A DNA stretch of 64,000 nt, taken from NCBI GenBank assembly GCA_934717185.1, contig CAKUYQ010000016.1, positions 5,040 to 69,039 of the forward strand, read 5' to 3'. The stretch's first letter is position 1, and each line of letters begins with the position of its first letter. This stretch comes from an uncultured Bacteroidales bacterium. GTDB lineage: Bacteria; Bacteroidota; Bacteroidia; Bacteroidales; UBA932. Positions 43,043 to 51,719 of this stretch are shown one piece after another. Made by a program: the position numbers and the translations under genes. The notes below the pieces were generated by a model, which was not told the origin of the DNA, did not search any database, and saw only the letters and a program-made list of their open reading frames with translations.

Positions 43043-46000
43043 TTAATCCAAATTCACGCTGAGTCCAAGGCCTCTTAGTTCGTGAAGCAATACATTGAGT
43101 GATTCAGGAATGCCCGGTGTAGGCATAGGATCACCTTTTACTATAGCCTCGTATGCTCTTGATCTTCCGGTAACATCGTCTGACTTTATAGTAAGGATCT
43201 CCTGAAGTACATTCGATGCTCCGAATGCTTCAAGTGCCCAAACCTCCATCTCTCCAAATCTCTGGCCTCCAAACTGTGCCTTACCTCCCAACGGCTGCTG
43301 GGTAATAAGTGAGTATGGTCCAATTGAACGTGCGTGCATCTTGTCATCTACCATGTGTCCCAATTTGATCATGTAGGTAACGCCAACGGTAGCAGGCTGG
43401 TCAAAGTACTCTCCGGTACCGCCGTCCCTCAAATATGTCTTACCATATCTTGGCAGACCTGCCTTGTCTGTATATTCGCATATATCCTCCAAGGTAGCAC
43501 CGTCAAAGATAGGGGTGGCGAACTTAAGACCAAGCTCTTTACCTGCCCATCCCAATACAGCCTCGTAGATCTGTCCCAAGTTCATACGAGATGGCACACC
43601 AAGAGGGTTAAGTACAATATCTACCAATGTACCGTCATCAAGGAAAGGCATATCCTCATCTCTTACAACTTTGGCAACGATACCTTTGTTACCGTGTCTA
43701 CCTGCCATCTTGTCTCCAACTCTAATCTTTCTCTTCTTGGCAACATAAACCTTGGCAAGCTGCATGATACCTGTTGGAAGTTCGTCTCCGATTGTGAGAT
43801 TGTATTTTATCCTCTTAAGCTCTGCATCGTACTCCTTATGAGCAATAAGGTAGTTGTTAACAAGAGACTTTATCATGTCGTTGGTGTGAGCGTCCGATGT
43901 CCAGTTGACAGGATTTATATTCTCATAATCCAATGTCTCCAAAACCTCAAAGCTGAATTTGCTTCCTTTGGCAATAAGCTCCACACCGTAAAGGTCGTTT
44001 ACACCCTGAGACTCTTTACCTTTAACAAGAATCATCAGTTTGTCCAAGAATTTGGCTCTCAACTCTCCTGCCTTTCGGTTAAAGTCATCCTCTGCCGCCT
44101 GAATCTGTACCTTTGTGTTATTCTTTATCTTCTTGCCTGAACCCTCTTTACCTACGCGGGCAAACAGTCTTTTTCCTATTATAGTTCCCGACAACGATGG
44201 AGATGCCTTTAATGATGCATCCTTTACATCACCTGCCTTGTCGCCGAAGATTGCTCTAAGAAGTTTCTCCTCCGGAGATGGATCGCTTTCACCCTTAGGG
44301 GTAATCTTACCTATAAGAATATCACCAGGCTCAACATTGGCACCAACCCTAATAATACCGTTAGAGTCAAGATCCTTGGTGGCATCCTCGCTTACGTTAG
44401 GAATGTCTGAGGTCAACTCCTCCATTCCGCGTTTGGTATCTCTTACCTCCATTATATATTCATCTACGTGAATAGATGTAAAGATATCCTCTCTTATTAT
44501 TCTTTCAGACAAAACAATAGCATCCTCAAAGTTGTATCCCTTCCAAGGCATGTACGCAACCTTAAGGTTTCTTCCAAGAGCGAGCTCTCCGTTTTGTGTT
44601 GCATATCCCTCTGTAAGAATCTGACCTTTTACTACATGGTCTCCCTTTCTTACAATAGGTTTAAGCAGGATGGATGTGCTCTGGTTGGTCTTGCGGTAGA
44701 TTGGCAGATTGTAGACTGTAATCTCAGGATCGAAGCTTACAAATTTTTCGTCATCTGTACGCTCGTATTTAACATGAATCTGAGTAGCGTCTACATACAC
44801 TATCTCGCCATCTTTCTCTGCAGATACCTGTGTGCGTGAGTCCTTTACAACAGGACCCTCAAGACCTGTTCCAACGATAGGAGCCTCGGGCGATACCAAA
44901 GGTACTGCCTGTCTCATCATGTTTGATCCCATCAACGCACGGTTGGCATCATCGTGCTCGAGGAATGTGATGAGTGATGCGGCTATTGAGGCAATCTGGT
45001 TAGGAGCAACATCCATAAGGTCTACCTCATCCTTGCCTACTACAGGGTAGTCTGCCTCAAGACGGCACTTGATACGCTCATCTGTGAGGTTACCCTCCTC
45101 ATCCAAATGTGCGTTTGCCTGTGCCACCATCTTGTCCTCCTCCTCCTCTGCACTCATATATACGCATCCGTTTGGAGACATATCAACCTTACCGTTGTTT
45201 ACCTTTCTGTAAGGGGTCTCTATGAAACCAAGGTCGTTGATTCTCGCGTACACGCAAAGTGAGGAGATAAGACCAATGTTAGGTCCCTCAGGTGTCTCAA
45301 TAGGGCACAAACGTCCGTAGTGAGTATAGTGTACGTCTCGCACCTCAAATCCTGCGCGGTCTCTTGAAAGACCTCCGGGACCCAAAGCGGAAAGCCTTCT
45401 CTTGTGGGTCATCTCTGCCAATGGATTGGTCTGGTCCATGAACTGAGACAACTGGCTGGTTCCAAAGAATGAGTTTATGACAGATGAGAGTGTTTTTGCA
45501 TTGATAAGGTCTATTGGTGTAAAGACCTCATTGTCTCTCACATTCATTCTCTCCCTTATTGTTCTTGCCATACGTGCAAGACCAACGCTAAACTGGTTTG
45601 CCAACTGTTCGCCAACGGTTCTTATACGACGGTTACTAAGGTGGTCTATATCGTCTACGGTAGCTTTACCGTTTATAAGTTGAATCAAATATCTTATAAT
45701 CTCAATTATGTCTGCCTTTGTAAGTACCCTTACATCTGTAGGTGTGCTGAGATTAAGTTTTCTGTTAAGGCGGTAACGACCTACATCGCCAAGGTCATAA
45801 CGTTTGTCGGAGAAGAACAACTTGTCTATTACATCTCTTGCAGTAGCCTCGTCCGGTGGTTCCGAACTTCTTAGCTGTCTGTATGTAAATATGATAGCCT
45901 CTTTCTCCGTATTTGTCTGGTCCTTTTGCAAGGTATTGTGGATGATTGCGAACTCATTGGTAGAGGGATCGTCCTTGTGTACTAAAATGGTACTTACGCC

Positions 46001-46864
46001 GGAATCCAATATCTCGTCTATGTTCTCTTCTGTAATCTCTGTCTCCCTGTCTACTATGATATCGTTACGCTCAATGGATACAACCTCTCCGGTATCCTCA
46101 TCCACGAAATCTTCGTTCCATGTCTTTAGGACTCTGGCCGCCAACTTGCAGCCAATGCATTTCTTAAGGTTTGCTTTGGTTACTTTTACCTCATTTGCAA
46201 GGCCGAATATGTCCAATATCTCTTTATCGCTCTCAAACCCTATTGCTCTCAGCAATGTGGTTACAGGCAATTTTTTCTTTCGGTCTATGTATGCGTACAT
46301 GACATTGTTGATGTCTGTAGCAAACTCAATCCATGAACCTTTGAATGGTATTATCCTGGCTGAGTACAGTTTTGTTCCGTTAGCGTGCATGCTCTGACCA
46401 AAGAACACGCCGGGCGAACGGTGCAACTGAGATACAACGATTCTCTCTGATCCGTTGATGATGAATGTGCCCCTTGGGGTCATATATGGAATTGCTCCAA
46501 GATAAACATCCTGGATAACAGTGTCAAAATCTTCGTGTTCCGGATCTGTACAGTATAGTTTTAGTTTCGCTTTCAACGGTACGCAGTATGTGAGACCTCT
46601 GTCTAAGCATTCATCCATTGAATAGCGTGAAGGATCTATGAAATAGTCTATAAACTCAAGAACAAAATTATTCCTGGTATCAGTTATTGGAAATACCTCC
46701 TGAAAGACTTTGTATAACCCTTCGTTTTTTCTGTTTTCGGCAGTAGTATCTAATTGAAAAAAGTCTTTGAAGGATTTAAGCTGTACTTCCAGAAAATCCG
46801 GATACTCTAAAAGTGATTTGGAAGTCGCGAATGTAATCCGCTGATTATTTGTTGTTTGCGACAT
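43043..46864 (-). CDS. rpoB: RNA polymerase beta subunit RpoB
   Basis: Second large catalytic subunit, 1273 residues. The rifampicin-binding cluster region reads FFGTSQLSQFMDQTNPLAEM then THKRRLSALGPGGLSRDRAG, a drug-sensitive-type sequence by inspection; PIETPEGPNIGLI follows. The C terminus has MEVWALEAFGASNVLQEILT. The gene is preceded by a 103-bp gap with a strong hairpin, in contrast to the 9-35 bp gaps elsewhere in the operon, suggesting expression of rpoBC is tuned separately from the ribosomal proteins. Confidence 0.99.
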   Translation of the reverse strand: MSQTTNNQRITFATSKSLLEYPDFLEVQLKSFKDFFQLDTTAENRKNEGLYKVFQEVFPITDTRNNFVLEFIDYFIDPSRYSMDECLDRGLTYCVPLKAKLKLYCTDPEHEDFDTVIQDVYLGAIPYMTPRGTFIINGSERIVVSQLHRSPGVFFGQSMHANGTKLYSARIIPFKGSWIEFATDINNVMYAYIDRKKKLPVTTLLRAIGFESDKEILDIFGLANEVKVTKANLKKCIGCKLAARVLKTWNEDFVDEDTGEVVSIERNDIIVDRETEITEENIDEILDSGVSTILVHKDDPSTNEFAIIHNTLQKDQTNTEKEAIIFTYRQLRSSEPPDEATARDVIDKLFFSDKRYDLGDVGRYRLNRKLNLSTPTDVRVLTKADIIEIIRYLIQLINGKATVDDIDHLSNRRIRTVGEQLANQFSVGLARMARTIRERMNVRDNEVFTPIDLINAKTLSSVINSFFGTSQLSQFMDQTNPLAEMTHKRRLSALGPGGLSRDRAGFEVRDVHYTHYGRLCPIETPEGPNIGLISSLCVYARINDLGFIETPYRKVNNGKVDMSPNGCVYMSAEEEEDKMVAQANAHLDEEGNLTDERIKCRLEADYPVVGKDEVDLMDVAPNQIASIAASLITFLEHDDANRALMGSNMMRQAVPLVSPEAPIVGTGLEGPVVKDSRTQVSAEKDGEIVYVDATQIHVKYERTDDEKFVSFDPEITVYNLPIYRKTNQSTSILLKPIVRKGDHVVKGQILTEGYATQNGELALGRNLKVAYMPWKGYNFEDAIVLSERIIREDIFTSIHVDEYIMEVRDTKRGMEELTSDIPNVSEDATKDLDSNGIIRVGANVEPGDILIGKITPKGESDPSPEEKLLRAIFGDKAGDVKDASLKASPSLSGTIIGKRLFARVGKEGSGKKIKNNTKVQIQAAEDDFNRKAGELRAKFLDKLMILVKGKESQGVNDLYGVELIAKGSKFSFEVLETLDYENINPVNWTSDAHTNDMIKSLVNNYLIAHKEYDAELKRIKYNLTIGDELPTGIMQLAKVYVAKKRKIRVGDKMAGRHGNKGIVAKVVRDEDMPFLDDGTLVDIVLNPLGVPSRMNLGQIYEAVLGWAGKELGLKFATPIFDGATLEDICEYTDKAGLPRYGKTYLRDGGTGEYFDQPATVGVTYMIKLGHMVDDKMHARSIGPYSLITQQPLGGKAQFGGQRFGEMEVWALEAFGASNVLQEILTIKSDDVTGRSRAYEAIVKGDPMPTPGIPESLNVLLHELRGLGLSVNLD

Positions 46865-46908
46865 TGTTTTAGGGTTGGTTGAAAATAAACTTAAAAAAAC
46901 GACAAAAA

Positions 46909-46960
46909 GGTTTAGAGCTATATTTAGCTCTAAACCTGACTATTTCCCGTTTGACGGGGA
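46909..46960 (-). terminator. Attenuator-like hairpins between rplL and rpoB
   Basis: Perfect 12-bp stem GGTTTAGAGCTA (46909..46920) with 46925..46936, 4-nt loop, followed on the minus strand by TTTTTGTCG. A second small stem (46944..46950 with 46954..46960) precedes it. In E. coli a partial terminator at the same place lowers rpoBC transcription relative to rplJL; the same role is inferred here. Confidence 0.85.
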
Positions 46961-46967
46961 GAGAAGT

Positions 46968-47342
46968 TTATTTAACTTCAACTTCTCCTCCGGCTTCTTC
47001 AAGTTGTGCTTTAATCTGCTCAGCCTCAGCTTTAGATATTTTCTCTTTAACAGCCTTAGGTGCACCGTCTACCAACTCTTTAGCCTCTTTAAGACCAAGA
47101 CCGGTGATCTCTTTTACAGCCTTAACGATCTGTAGTTTTGCCTGACCGGCTGATTTAAGGATAACGTCAAACTCAGTCTGCTCAGCTGCAGCAGCAGGAC
47201 CGGCAGCAGGGCCGGCAGCAACAGCAACGGCAGCAGCAGCAGGCTCAATTCCATATTCCTCTTTAAGAACTTTAGCAAGTTCCTGTACATCTTTTACAGA
47301 TAGATTCACTAACTCTTCCGCAAATTTTTTGATATCTGCCAT
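46968..47342 (-). CDS. rplL: Ribosomal protein bL12 (L7/L12)
   Basis: Stalk protein that recruits translation factors, present in several copies per ribosome. N-terminal dimer domain (1-35, AEELVNLSVKDVQELAKVLK), an Ala/Gly/Pro-rich hinge (about 37-55, AVAAGPAAGPAAAAEQ), and the C-terminal factor-binding domain with GLGLKEAKELVDGAPKAVKE. 124 aa. It follows rplJ by 32 bp, as usual, since L10 carries the L12 dimers. Confidence 0.99.
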   Translation of the reverse strand: MADIKKFAEELVNLSVKDVQELAKVLKEEYGIEPAAAAVAVAAGPAAGPAAAAEQTEFDVILKSAGQAKLQIVKAVKEITGLGLKEAKELVDGAPKAVKEKISKAEAEQIKAQLEEAGGEVEVK

Positions 47343-47374
47343 GATTTCTAATTTTTATGTGTTATTATTATTAT

Positions 47375-47902
47375 TTACTCTTTTTCTGATAAAGTTTTTA
47401 CGATACCTGCAATCTTGCCACCACCTTGTGATGTAAGAGCTGAAATAACGTTCTTAACAGGCGACTGCAGTAATCCGATAATATCTCCGATAAGTTCCTC
47501 TTTAGATTTGATATTAACCAAAGTCTCAAGATTGTCTGCACCAATGTACGCGCAGCTGTCAACGAATGCACCTTTAAGTGCTGGTTTTCCGTTTGCCTCC
47601 TTGCTGAACTCTTTCATAAGTTTTGCAGGAGCGTTGCCAACGCTTGTAAACATTATAGCAGATGAACCTTTCATGATAGGCTCAAATTGCTGGTAGTTTT
47701 CAATACCTTTCTGCTCCAAAGCCTTGTAGAAGAGGGTATTTTTAACTACAACAAGTTTTATCTGTTTTTCGAAGCAAGCACGACGCAATTTTGATGTGAG
47801 CTCTGCATTGAGTCCTTCAATGTCTGTCACATAAAAATTAGGAGTCTCCTCAAGACGTGCTGCTATGCTATCAATAATTTGTACTTTTTCTTCTTTTCTC
47901 AT
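47375..47902 (-). CDS. rplJ: Ribosomal protein uL10
   Basis: Base of the ribosomal stalk; binds L12 dimers through its C-terminal helix and 23S rRNA through its N-terminal domain. 175 residues, opening RKEEKVQIIDSIAARLEETP with VVVKNTLFYKALEQKGIENY and GSSAIMFT typical of L10. Often autoregulated by L10-L12 binding to its own mRNA; the 13-bp gap to rplA leaves little leader, so such control is not evident here. Confidence 0.98.
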   Translation of the reverse strand: MRKEEKVQIIDSIAARLEETPNFYVTDIEGLNAELTSKLRRACFEKQIKLVVVKNTLFYKALEQKGIENYQQFEPIMKGSSAIMFTSVGNAPAKLMKEFSKEANGKPALKGAFVDSCAYIGADNLETLVNIKSKEELIGDIIGLLQSPVKNVISALTSQGGGKIAGIVKTLSEKE

Positions 47903-47915
47903 AACAGATTATTTT

Positions 47916-48617
47916 TTATTCAGCAGCACCAAAGGTCTTGCTATCAATACAAATACCAGGGCCCATTGTAGAAGAGATAAAGATACTCTTAATATATGTT
48001 CCTTTAAGCGCCTGAGGTTTAAGTTTAACAATTGTATTGAGGAACTCAGTAGCATTTTCTGAAAGCTGTTTTGCATCAAATGATACCTTTCCAATGCTGC
48101 TGTGGACAATACCTTGTTTGTCAACTTTAAAGTCGATTTTACCGGCTTTAACCTCTTTTACTGCCTTGCCTATCTCCATGGTAACAGTACCGGTTTTAGG
48201 GTTTGGCATAAGGCCTCTAGGTCCGAGTATCCTACCAATAGCACCTATCTTAGCCATTACTGATGGTGTACAGATAATTACGTCAACATCTGTCCATCCA
48301 CCTTTTATTTTATCAATATACTCATCCAACCCAACAAAGTCTGCTCCGGCCTCTTTGGCCTCGTTTTCTTTATCGGGGGTACACAATACCAATACGCGGG
48401 TTTGCTTTCCTGTTCCGTGCGGAAGTGTCACAACGCCGCGAACCATCTGGTTGGCCTTACGTGGGTCAACTCCTAAGCGAACAGCAAGATCAACTGATGC
48501 ATCGAACTTGGTAAAGCTGGTTGCTTTTGCAAGTTCACAAGCCTCAGTAAGCTTGTACTGTTTGCCAGCCTCTACTTTTGCTTCAGCTGCCTTTAGATTC
48601 TTTGTAAGCTTGCTCAT
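47916..48617 (-). CDS. rplA: Ribosomal protein uL1
   Basis: L1 stalk protein involved in release of deacylated tRNA. 233 residues; DASVDLAVRLGVDPRKANQM, ILGPRGLMPNPKTGTVT and the C-terminal GPGICIDSKTF are family signatures. It lies 12 bp after rplK, in the standard rplK-rplA order. In many bacteria L1 represses the rplKA message; no copy of its target was looked for in detail. Confidence 0.99.
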   Translation of the reverse strand: MSKLTKNLKAAEAKVEAGKQYKLTEACELAKATSFTKFDASVDLAVRLGVDPRKANQMVRGVVTLPHGTGKQTRVLVLCTPDKENEAKEAGADFVGLDEYIDKIKGGWTDVDVIICTPSVMAKIGAIGRILGPRGLMPNPKTGTVTMEIGKAVKEVKAGKIDFKVDKQGIVHSSIGKVSFDAKQLSENATEFLNTIVKLKPQALKGTYIKSIFISSTMGPGICIDSKTFGAAE

Positions 48618-48629
48618 GTGCGTGTGATT

Positions 48630-49076
48630 TTATTTTACGTCGGCAGGAAATGTTCCTTCCACATTAATACCCATACTTCTTGCAGTACCTGCTACCATGC
48701 TCATCGCTGCTTTAAGAGTGAATGCGTTCATATCCGGCATTTTGTCTTGTGCTATTGCGCGAACCTGATCCCAAGTTATAGTTGCAACCTTCTTACGGTT
48801 TGGCTCTGCAGAACCAGACTGTATTTTAGCAGCTTCCTTTAACTGTACAGCTACAGGTGGTTGCTTAACTACGAAAGTAAATGATTTATCACTGAAAACT
48901 GTAATAATCACTGGCAATACCTTACCGGCCTTGTCTTGAGTACGAGCATTAAATTGCTTGCAGAAATCCATAATATTCACACCTTTTGAACCAAGTGCCG
49001 GTCCTACAGGAGGTGATGGATTAGCGGCTCCGCCTTTGATCTGCAATTTAATGAATGCGGCAATTTCTTTAGCCAT
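48630..49076 (-). CDS. rplK: Ribosomal protein uL11
   Basis: Forms the GTPase-associated centre with 23S rRNA and the L10 stalk. 148 residues with the N-terminal LQIKGGAANPSPPVGPALGS loop (the thiostrepton-site prolines) and C-terminal KMPDMNAFTLKAAMSMVAGT rRNA-binding helix. It directly follows nusG (12-bp gap). Confidence 0.99.
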   Translation of the reverse strand: MAKEIAAFIKLQIKGGAANPSPPVGPALGSKGVNIMDFCKQFNARTQDKAGKVLPVIITVFSDKSFTFVVKQPPVAVQLKEAAKIQSGSAEPNRKKVATITWDQVRAIAQDKMPDMNAFTLKAAMSMVAGTARSMGINVEGTFPADVK

Positions 49077-49088
49077 AATAATTAATTT

Positions 49089-49631
49089 TTATACTTTTAC
49101 TATTTGAACAAAATTTAGCTCTACTATTGTCTTTCTGCCAAAGATCATTACGCTTACCTTGAGTTTCTTCTTGTCATCCAAGACCTCCTCAACCACTGCG
49201 TTGAAATCTTTGAAAGGGCCATCCGTAACTTTTACCTTTTCTCCTTTGATGAATGGAGTCATATTCTCCTCATCTTTCTCAATAGACTCATCTACCTGTT
49301 GCAGAATCTGTCTTATCTCTGCCGGTCTTAAAGGAATAGCTTTATCTTTGGTTCCCATTATGTCTACAACACCGTTAACACTCTTTATTGCAGAGTAGAC
49401 CTCTTTGGTCATCGCTGCCTCAATAAAGAGGTAACCTGGGTATAAAAGCTTTTCGGAATTGACTTTTTTACCGTTCTTTACTTGAAAGATTCTTTCTGTA
49501 GGAATGAGAATTTTAGAAACTGAAGAAGAGAGGTTCAACCTCTCGATTTCATTTTCGATATATTCCTTTACTCGTTTCTCGGCACTGGAGAAAACTCTGA
49601 GTGCATACCAGTCTTTGGTTGTGTTTGCCAT
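49089..49631 (-). CDS. nusG: Transcription elongation/termination factor NusG
   Basis: Binds RNA polymerase and couples it to Rho or the ribosome. 180 residues: N-terminal NGN domain (WYALRVFSSAEKRVKEYIEN, YPGYLFIEA) and C-terminal KOW domain FIKGEKVKVTDGPFKDFNAV. It starts 2 bp after secE, and the order secE-nusG-rplK is the near-universal one. Length is normal and no extra insertion domain is seen. Confidence 0.98.
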   Translation of the reverse strand: MANTTKDWYALRVFSSAEKRVKEYIENEIERLNLSSSVSKILIPTERIFQVKNGKKVNSEKLLYPGYLFIEAAMTKEVYSAIKSVNGVVDIMGTKDKAIPLRPAEIRQILQQVDESIEKDEENMTPFIKGEKVKVTDGPFKDFNAVVEEVLDDKKKLKVSVMIFGRKTIVELNFVQIVKV

Positions 49632-49633
49632 GA

Positions 49634-49828
49634 TTAGTATAACATCTTATAGATCGTCTTCATAACGTTCTCAAATGCGAAATCCATTAGGAAGACAACG
49701 ACAGCAATAATCACGGAAGCTACCATAACAAGTATAGCTGAGCTCTGGAGTTGTGACCATGTTGGCCAACTCACTTTTTTTGTAAGTTCGTTGTACGACT
49801 CTTTAAAATACAAAGCTATTCTGTTCAT
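49634..49828 (-). CDS. secE: Preprotein translocase subunit SecE
   Basis: Small essential subunit of the SecYEG channel. 64 residues: the amphipathic cytoplasmic helix FKESYNELTKKVSWPTWSQL with the conserved KVSWPT motif, then one membrane helix (about 30-52). This single-helix form is typical outside the gamma-proteobacteria. It lies between tRNA-Trp and nusG. Confidence 0.96.
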   Translation of the reverse strand: MNRIALYFKESYNELTKKVSWPTWSQLQSSAILVMVASVIIAVVVFLMDFAFENVMKTIYKMLY

Positions 49829-49906
49829 ATCATTTTAATTATGATAACTACAAATGGAAGCTTTTGCGTTACCTGATTAAATAACCAAATCGTAACTTTT
49901 GGTTAG

Positions 49907-49977
49907 CAGGGACAGAGCGATTCGAACGCCCATCAATGGTTTTGGAGACCACTATTCTACCCTTGAACTATGTCCCT
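49907..49977 (-). tRNA. tRNA-Trp (CCA)
   Basis: Acceptor arms AGGGACA / TGTCCCT pair fully, with G as discriminator. The anticodon loop reads CTCCAAA, giving CCA for Trp. The T-loop TTCGAAT is intact. 71 nt; the 3' CCA is not encoded. It sits between the tuf terminator and secE. Confidence 0.96.
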
Positions 49978-49980
49978 ATA

Positions 49981-50017
49981 AAAAGCTATCATCATCTTTT
50001 GGTGATGATAGCCTTTT
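49981..50017 (-). terminator. Intrinsic terminator after tuf
   Basis: 10-bp perfect stem GCTATCATCA (49985..49994) with 50003..50012, flanked by A-run and T-run on both sides. On the minus strand it ends in CTTTTTAT, directly before tRNA-Trp. Read-through or a local promoter must serve tRNA-Trp and secE. Confidence 0.88.
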
Positions 50018-50030
50018 TATTTGATATTAA

Positions 50031-51218
50031 TTATTCCAAAATCTTGGTTACCTGGCCGGCACCTACTGTTCTACCACCCTCACGGATTGCAAAACGTAGA
50101 CCCTCGTTGATAGCTACAGGGTAGATAAGCTCTACTGTAATTGTAACGTTATCACCTGGCATTACCATCTCTACACCCTCTGGAAGAAGAATCTCTCCTG
50201 TTACATCCAATGTACGGATGAAGAACTGAGGACGATATTTGTTGTGGAATGGAGTGTGACGTCCACCCTCTTCTTTCTTAAGAACGTAGATCTCAGCCTG
50301 GAATTTCTTATGAGGAGTGATTGTACCAGGTTTAGCAATAACCTGACCTCTCTTAATCTCTTTCTTATCAATACCACGAAGAAGCAAACCTACGTTATCA
50401 CCAGCCTCACCCTCATCAAGAAGTTTTCTAAACATCTCAACTCCGGTAACAGTTGATTTCTTAGGCTCCTCGCCAAGACCGATAATCTGAACCTCTTCAC
50501 CAACTTTGATAACACCGGTCTCAATTCTACCGGTAGCAACTGTACCACGACCTGTGATTGAGAATACATCCTCAACCGGCATTAGGAATGGTTTTTCGTT
50601 ATCACGTGGAGGAAGCGGAATGTACTCGTCAACTGCATCCATAAGCTCCATGATCTTAGCCTCCCATTTAGGGTCACCGTTAAGAGCACCTAAAGCAGAA
50701 CCGCGGATGATAGGGGTGTTGTCGCCATCGAAGTTGTAGAAGCTAAGAAGCTCACGAACCTCCATCTCAACAAGGTCAATCATCTCAGGGTCGTCAACGA
50801 TATCAACTTTGTTCAAGAATACAACGATTCTAGGAACGTTTACCTGACGAGCAAGAAGGATGTGCTCACGAGTCTGAGGCATAGGACCGTCGGTAGCAGC
50901 AACAACCAAGATAGCACCGTCCATCTGTGCAGCACCTGTAACCATGTTCTTTACATAGTCGGCGTGGCCGGGACAGTCAACGTGAGCATAGTGACGTTTT
51001 GCAGTCTGATACTCTACGTGTGCAGTATTAATAGTGATACCACGCTCTTTCTCCTCCGGAGCGTTGTCGATAGAGTCAAATGAACGTAACTCAGAAAGAC
51101 CCTGCTTTGCAAGTACTGTAGTAATAGCAGCAGTCAAAGTGGTTTTACCGTGGTCAACGTGGCCGATAGTACCAATGTTAACGTGTGGTTTATCCCTTTT
51201 AAAAGTTTCTTTTGCCAT
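50031..51218 (-). CDS. tuf: Elongation factor Tu
   Basis: GTPase that delivers aminoacyl-tRNA to the ribosome; 395 residues. G motifs: GHVDHGKTTLTAA, DCPGHADYVKNMVTGAAQMD, NKVDIVDD; switch region EERGITINTAHVEY. Domains 2 and 3 follow with the usual C terminus GRTVGAGQVTKILE. Situated between a four-tRNA cluster and tRNA-Trp-secE, exactly the E. coli tufB context. The only tuf in this window. Confidence 0.99.
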   Translation of the reverse strand: MAKETFKRDKPHVNIGTIGHVDHGKTTLTAAITTVLAKQGLSELRSFDSIDNAPEEKERGITINTAHVEYQTAKRHYAHVDCPGHADYVKNMVTGAAQMDGAILVVAATDGPMPQTREHILLARQVNVPRIVVFLNKVDIVDDPEMIDLVEMEVRELLSFYNFDGDNTPIIRGSALGALNGDPKWEAKIMELMDAVDEYIPLPPRDNEKPFLMPVEDVFSITGRGTVATGRIETGVIKVGEEVQIIGLGEEPKKSTVTGVEMFRKLLDEGEAGDNVGLLLRGIDKKEIKRGQVIAKPGTITPHKKFQAEIYVLKKEEGGRHTPFHNKYRPQFFIRTLDVTGEILLPEGVEMVMPGDNVTITVELIYPVAINEGLRFAIREGGRTVGAGQVTKILE

Positions 51219-51261
51219 AATAAATAAATTAATTAATTGTATATTTTTTACACACTGATAG

Positions 51262-51333
51262 AGCCGGTGATGAGATTTGAACTCATGACCTCTTCCTTAC
51301 CAAGGAAGCGCTCTACCCCTGAGCTACACTGGC
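51262..51333 (-). tRNA. tRNA-Thr (GGT), with one acceptor-stem mismatch
   Basis: Anticodon loop TTGGTAA gives GGT (Thr). Acceptor 5' arm GCCAGTG faces CACCGGC, leaving an A-C mismatch at pair 4-69; all other stems are complete. 72 nt, no encoded CCA. Last tRNA of the cluster, just before tuf. Confidence 0.92.
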
Positions 51334-51347
51334 GAACACAAAAAAAG

Positions 51348-51420
51348 AGCGGAAGACGAGGTTCGAACCCGCGACCCTCAGCTTGGAAGGCTGATGCTCT
51401 ACCAACTGAGCTACTTCCGC
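51348..51420 (-). tRNA. tRNA-Gly (TCC)
   Basis: Acceptor GCGGAAG / CTTCCGC pairs fully; anticodon loop CTTCCAA gives TCC for Gly; T-loop TTCGAAC intact. 73 nt, 3' CCA not encoded. Confidence 0.96.
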
Positions 51421-51425
51421 AATTG

Positions 51426-51508
51426 TGGGGAGAGCAGGATTCGAACCTACGAAGTCGTACGACAGCAGATTTACAGTCTGCCCCAGTTGGCCACTTTGGT
51501 ATCTCCCC
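51426..51508 (-). tRNA. tRNA-Tyr (GTA)
   Basis: Acceptor GGGGAGA / TCTCCCC pairs fully; anticodon stem-loop CAGACTGTAAATCTG gives GTA; the long variable arm (class II) explains the 83-nt length. Discriminator A fits Tyr. Confidence 0.96.
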
Positions 51509-51530
51509 TAATTTACTTCAAATAACTTTG

Positions 51531-51604
51531 AGCCGATGGAGGGATTCGAACCCACGACCCGCTGATTACAAATCAGCTGCTCTGGCCAACTGAGCTACAT
51601 CGGC
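51531..51604 (-). tRNA. tRNA-Thr (TGT)
   Basis: Acceptor GCCGATG / CATCGGC pairs fully; anticodon stem-loop CTGATTTGTAATCAG gives TGT for Thr. First tRNA of the Thr-Tyr-Gly-Thr-tuf transcript. 74 nt. Confidence 0.96.
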
Positions 51605-51661
51605 AATATGTCAATCCCCTCTGATGCGTGTCTAAAACACTTTTCTTTTCGTTTGGGATTG

Positions 51662-51693
51662 CAAAGATATGTGTTTTGTTTTTATCTACCAAA
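51662..51693 (-). promoter_or_regulatory. Promoter of the tRNA-tuf operon
   Basis: Minus strand TTTG (51690..51693), 20-bp spacer, TATCTTTG (51662..51669), exact matches to the Bacteroidetes boxes. Start site is expected near 51655, about 50 nt before the first tRNA. Confidence 0.75.
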
Positions 51694-51719
51694 TATTTTT
51701 GGCATATTTTTTTGTAAAT

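Noticed and set aside
43334..46397. Long open frames (up to 268 codons) on the plus strand opposite rpoB
   Set aside because: They mirror the strongly constrained codons of rpoB, lack family features and normal starts, and overlap the essential gene fully.
47190..47250. Alanine-codon repeat tract (GCAGCAGC...) that could be read as a simple-sequence repeat
   Set aside because: It encodes the normal Ala/Gly/Pro hinge of L7/L12.
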